Below, piece by piece: positions 3,400 through 5,946 of a DNA stretch of 5,946 bases. Under the pieces are notes generated by a model. The model had not been told where the DNA came from and searched no databases. It was given only the letters and a program-made list of their open reading frames with translations. The first letter of the stretch is position 1, and each line of letters opens with the position of its first letter. Origin of the DNA: Lentisphaerota bacterium (GTDB lineage: Bacteria; Verrucomicrobiota; Kiritimatiellia; JAAZAB01); assembly GCA_016182435.1 (NCBI GenBank), contig JACPGN010000009.1:1-5946 (forward strand), read 5' to 3'. Position numbers and translations under genes: made by a program.

Positions 3400-5385
3400 A
3401 TGCCTGAATCAAAAAAACTGATCATTGTGGGCAGTCCGAATGTCGGCAAAAGCGTGATCTTCAACGCGCTTTCGGGCAGCTATGCCGCGGTTTCGAACTA
3501 CCCAGGCACTACCGTGGAGGTCTTGCGGGGCAGGGCTGCGCTCGGGTCGGACGAATGGGAGATTGTGGATACGCCGGGCATGTACTCGTTCAGCCCAATC
3601 ACGGAGGAAGAGCGCGTGGCCCGGCAGATATTGCTGCATGAACGCGCCGACGTGGTGGTTCACGTGGTGGACGCCAAGAACCTGGAGCAGATGCTGCCGC
3701 TCACGCTTCAGCTTCTGGAGGCCGCGCTGCCGGCCATCCTGGTCCTGAATATGATGGACGAGGCCGAGAAGGCCGGCGTGCATATCCGCGCGCCGGCCCT
3801 GGCTGAAGAGCTCGGCATTCCGGTAGTGCCAACCGTGGCCACGTCCGGTAAAGGCCTGACCGAGCTTAAAGATGTTATCAGCCGCTATGCGCCGCCGGGC
3901 CTGCCCGCCATAGCCTTGGCGTCGGCGGGCGAGTTCAACGGCAATATCATGTTATATGCGGAACATATCGAAAAGGCTCTTGTCCAGATTGCCGCGCTGC
4001 TCTCCCCGTTACAGGTTGGGCGCATTTCCGGAAGGGCCTTAGGTTTGCTGCTGCTTAAGGACGATCAGGAAATTTCGGCGTTGATCCGGCAGCGGGCTCC
4101 TAACGTCTTTGAGCGGATTCAGGAAATTGTGAAGAATGTGCAGGGCGACCTGACCGTGCCTTTTTCCTACCGGATGGCCATTCGGCAAAAGCTGGAAGCC
4201 GGCCGGATTGTGGGCCAAGTTGCTACCAGCGAGAGTATGCCGCTGGGTTTACGGGAACGGTTAAGCCGGCTGATGATGAGCCCGCTGACCGGTTTTCCGA
4301 TTCTTTTAGCGGTGCTTTACTGGGGCTTATACAAGTTCGTAGGCGAGTTCGGCGCGGGGACGGTGGTTGATTTTCTCGAAGGCACCTTGTTTGAAGGATA
4401 TATCAACCCCTTCCTGATCAGGATCTTCACGGCGCTGATTCCTTGGGCGGCCCTGCGGGACTTGATTGTCGGCGAATATGGAATGCTCACCTTGGGGTTG
4501 CGCTATGCCGTGGCGCTGATCCTGCCCCTGGTAACCTTCTTTTTTCTCGTTTTTGCCGTTATCGAAGACACCGGCTATCTGCCGCGCCTGGCCATGCTGA
4601 TTGACCGCACCTTCAAGAAAATAGGATTAAGCGGCCGGGCCGTCATTCCCATGGTGCTGGGCTTAGGCTGCGACACAATGGCCACGATGGTGACGCGCAC
4701 ACTGCCGACCAGGCGGGAACGGGTGATTGCCACACTGCTGCTGGCGCTGGCGGTGCCGTGCTCGGCGCAACTGGGCGTGATTCTGGCGCTGCTCCAGGGC
4801 CGAAGAGCCGCAATGCTGATCTGGGCGGGACTGGTTGCGCTGGTATTTCTGCTGGTGGGCTACCTGGCGGCCAGGATTCTGCCGGGTCGGCGGGCCTCCT
4901 TCTATATCGAGGTGCCGCCGCTGCGTTGGCCCAAGCTCTCGAATGTGCTGATCAAAACCTATACGCGCGTAGCCTGGTACTTTCGCGAGGTCCTGCCGCT
5001 TTTCCTCCTGGCCAGCGTGCTGATCTGGCTGGGCCAGTTGACCCGCCTGTTTGACCTGTTAATCGCGCTGCTGCGCAAGCCGATGGTGCTGATCGGCCTG
5101 CCGGCGGAGGCGGCCAAAATTTTTCTTTTTGGCTTCTTCCGCCGGGACTATGGCGCCGCCGGTCTCTACGACCTCAACAAGCAGGGCGCTTTGAATGGCG
5201 TTCAGCTTGTAGTGGCTTGCATCGCCTTGACGCTCTTTCTGCCCTGCATTGCGCAATTTCTGATGAACGTGAAGGAGCGCGGCTGGAAAACCGGCGTCGG
5301 CATCTCGGCGTTTATTCTGTTATTTTCCTTCCTGGTGGCTTATATCGTCAACTTTGCGCTCACGGCCTTTAGGGTGTCATTATGA
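3400..5385 (+). CDS. feoB: Ferrous iron transporter FeoB (divergent type, no FeoA)
   Basis: FeoB moves Fe(II) across the inner membrane under control of its own GTPase domain. From the ATG at 3400 it has 661 residues, shorter than E. coli FeoB (about 770). An in-frame TTG at 3373 would add nine unconserved residues. The G domain is complete: GSPNVGKS (11-18), YPGTT (34-38), DTPG (57-60), NMMD (117-120), and ATSGKG (147-152). A helical linker follows (about 180-290), then about nine membrane segments from about 296 to 655. The first gate reads GLGCDTMATM (Cys424) instead of the GCNVPAIM-like form I recall from enterobacterial FeoB. PCSAQ (Cys454), FFRRDYGAAGLYDL (579-592) and LPCIAQF (Cys616) mark the second half. 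No strong ribosome site precedes the ATG. There is no feoA nearby or fused; the stop overlaps the next gene by ATGA. The second Fur box gives it separate iron control. Confidence 0.95.
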   Translation: MPESKKLIIVGSPNVGKSVIFNALSGSYAAVSNYPGTTVEVLRGRAALGSDEWEIVDTPGMYSFSPITEEERVARQILLHERADVVVHVVDAKNLEQMLPLTLQLLEAALPAILVLNMMDEAEKAGVHIRAPALAEELGIPVVPTVATSGKGLTELKDVISRYAPPGLPAIALASAGEFNGNIMLYAEHIEKALVQIAALLSPLQVGRISGRALGLLLLKDDQEISALIRQRAPNVFERIQEIVKNVQGDLTVPFSYRMAIRQKLEAGRIVGQVATSESMPLGLRERLSRLMMSPLTGFPILLAVLYWGLYKFVGEFGAGTVVDFLEGTLFEGYINPFLIRIFTALIPWAALRDLIVGEYGMLTLGLRYAVALILPLVTFFFLVFAVIEDTGYLPRLAMLIDRTFKKIGLSGRAVIPMVLGLGCDTMATMVTRTLPTRRERVIATLLLALAVPCSAQLGVILALLQGRRAAMLIWAGLVALVFLLVGYLAARILPGRRASFYIEVPPLRWPKLSNVLIKTYTRVAWYFREVLPLFLLASVLIWLGQLTRLFDLLIALLRKPMVLIGLPAEAAKIFLFGFFRRDYGAAGLYDLNKQGALNGVQLVVACIALTLFLPCIAQFLMNVKERGWKTGVGISAFILLFSFLVAYIVNFALTAFRVSL

Positions 5386-5615
5386 AATGCGCGTTGTGCG
5401 GCCAGGTGTTCGACCAGGCGGCGCGCGCCGGGGCGTGTGCTAACTGTTCCATGCTCAAGAATTGCGGTTTGCTCCGCTGCCCGAACTGCGGTTTTGAAAC
5501 GCCGGCTGAGCCGGAATGGCTGCGGAAAGCCATGCGCAGCGCGCAGCGAGCCATGCACAGCGCGTGGCAAGCAATCAATAAATTGAGGAGGAAAAGCAAC
5601 CGTGAAATTGACTGA
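5382..5615 (+). CDS. FeoB-linked Cys-rich (zinc-ribbon-like) protein with heptad-repeat tail
   Basis: This 77-residue protein has no signal peptide. It starts with a Cys-rich domain holding seven cysteines in 36 residues: C3/C6, C19/C22, C28, and C33/C36 in RCPNCGFE (32-39). This could bind zinc, or iron in one or two sites. After a Pro/Glu-rich hinge (40-45) comes a basic amphipathic helix (46-71) made of seven-residue units beginning AMRSAQR, AMHSAWQ and AINKLRR, able to form a coiled coil or lie on a membrane or FeoB surface. Its start overlaps the feoB stop and its end overlaps the DtxR-like gene by 14 bp, so the three are made together. From memory, similar small CPNCG proteins sit between feoB and dtxR-type genes in other anaerobes, but I know of no assigned function. 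A role as FeoB partner, in place of the absent FeoA, or as metal-responsive regulator is inference. Confidence 0.8.
   Translation: MKCALCGQVFDQAARAGACANCSMLKNCGLLRCPNCGFETPAEPEWLRKAMRSAQRAMHSAWQAINKLRRKSNREID
5529..5570 (+). repeat. 21-bp tandem duplication encoding a heptad
   Basis: Units 5529-5549 and 5550-5570 are identical at 17 of 21 bases and keep frame, encoding AMRSAQR then AMHSAWQ. The next seven codons (5571-5591, AINKLRR) keep the pattern only at protein level. A recent internal duplication lengthening the helix explains this best. Confidence 0.7.
5585..5591 (+). promoter_or_regulatory. Ribosome binding site fixing the GTG start of the DtxR-like gene
   Basis: GAGGAGG lies 10 nt before the GTG at 5602, inside the end of the Cys-rich gene. 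It is the best Shine-Dalgarno sequence in the operon and decides the non-ATG start. Confidence 0.75.
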
Positions 5616-5946
5616 CCAAGCCGAGGAAATGCTTGAGACGCTCTGGATAGAGTTGATTGAGAAGAAGAAAGACACTCTCGACATCACGCTGATCAAGCGG
5701 GAAGATGCTCTTTATGAGTTGACTCGCGGCGGCTATGCCGCCGTGACTAAAGACAAGATCGCTTTGACCGGGAAAGGGACCGAGGAGGCCCGGCAATGCA
5801 TCCGTCGCCACCGGCTGGCGGAGCGGCTGATGGTGGATGTGCTCGATCTTAAGGAAGGCCTAGTTCACGAATCAAGCTGTAACTTTGAGCATCTGCTGCA
5901 CAAGGGTCTGGATGAGAACATCTGCACGCTGCTGGGCCATCCCAAA
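5602..5946 (+). CDS. DtxR/IdeR-family metal-dependent regulator, atypical N-terminus (3' end cut by window)
   Basis: A GTG start with a strong ribosome site opens 115 codons that run off the window. The family consists of Fe(II)- or Mn(II)-activated repressors. The metal domain is clear: RRHRLAERLMVDVLDL (68-83), VHESSCNFEH (88-97), LLGHP (110-114). Compared with DtxR/IdeR, the primary-site ligands correspond to M10, C93, E96 and H97, and the ancillary ones to H70, E74 and H89. Cys at 93, rather than the Glu of MntR, suggests iron. The part before it is odd: M10 to H70 spans 60 residues instead of about 69, and the helix-turn-helix with its serine/threonine-rich recognition helix is not recognisable. 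TRGGYAAVTKDKIALTGKG (41-59) retains the wing-like end. It is co-translated with feoB and the Cys-rich gene (14-bp overlap), so it probably responds to imported iron. It may bind DNA differently or control the transporter otherwise. Confidence 0.88.
   Translation, partial: MKLTDQAEEMLETLWIELIEKKKDTLDITLIKREDALYELTRGGYAAVTKDKIALTGKGTEEARQCIRRHRLAERLMVDVLDLKEGLVHESSCNFEHLLHKGLDENICTLLGHPK

Overview
The window is GC-rich DNA from a Gram-negative bacterium. Gram-negative is supported by an exported, probably outer-membrane beta-barrel protein. All recognisable genes lie on the + strand. The feoB here is the divergent type with a GCDTMATM gate motif, and it is followed by a Cys-rich protein and a DtxR-like protein. 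From memory, that arrangement recalls anaerobic or sediment lineages (Geobacter-like, PVC/Omnitrophota-like). I cannot place the organism further from sequence alone.

Layout: (1) Positions 1-674 are the end of a cobalamin-synthesis operon. They hold the 3' end of a (cobalt-)precorrin-6A reductase gene (cbiJ/cobK), overlapping by ATGA a short CbiX-type sirohydrochlorin chelatase gene. (2) Positions 754-1326 encode an ECF-type sigma factor with no anti-sigma gene beside it; its promoter is placed so that the transcript may be leaderless. (3) Positions 1327-1611 are an AT-richer intergenic stretch with an 18-bp palindrome and a promoter whose -10 is overlapped by a candidate Fur box. (4) Positions 1612-2043 are fur, whose stop codon lies in the loop of a probable intrinsic terminator. 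(5) Positions 2070-2090 are a near-consensus double Fur box on a TTGACA -35 element. A roughly 225-nt non-coding leader follows, then a putative iron-uptake operon: outer-membrane protein (2326-3255), feoB (3400-5385), a 77-residue Cys-rich protein with a heptad-repeat tail (5382-5615), and a DtxR-family metal regulator (from 5602, running off the window). A second Fur box with its own promoter elements (3345-3373) sits just before feoB.

How the genes could work together (inference): Fur would sense iron and repress itself, the whole operon, and separately feoB. The barrel protein would admit or bind iron at the outer membrane, and FeoB would move Fe(II) across the inner membrane. No feoA is present, so the Cys-rich protein, translationally coupled to FeoB, is a candidate partner or regulator. 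The DtxR-like protein keeps all the recognisable metal ligands but has a shortened DNA-binding region, so it may be a second metal sensor of unusual mechanism. The most interesting unit is the two-promoter Fur regulon of barrel protein, FeoB, Cys-rich protein and atypical DtxR.
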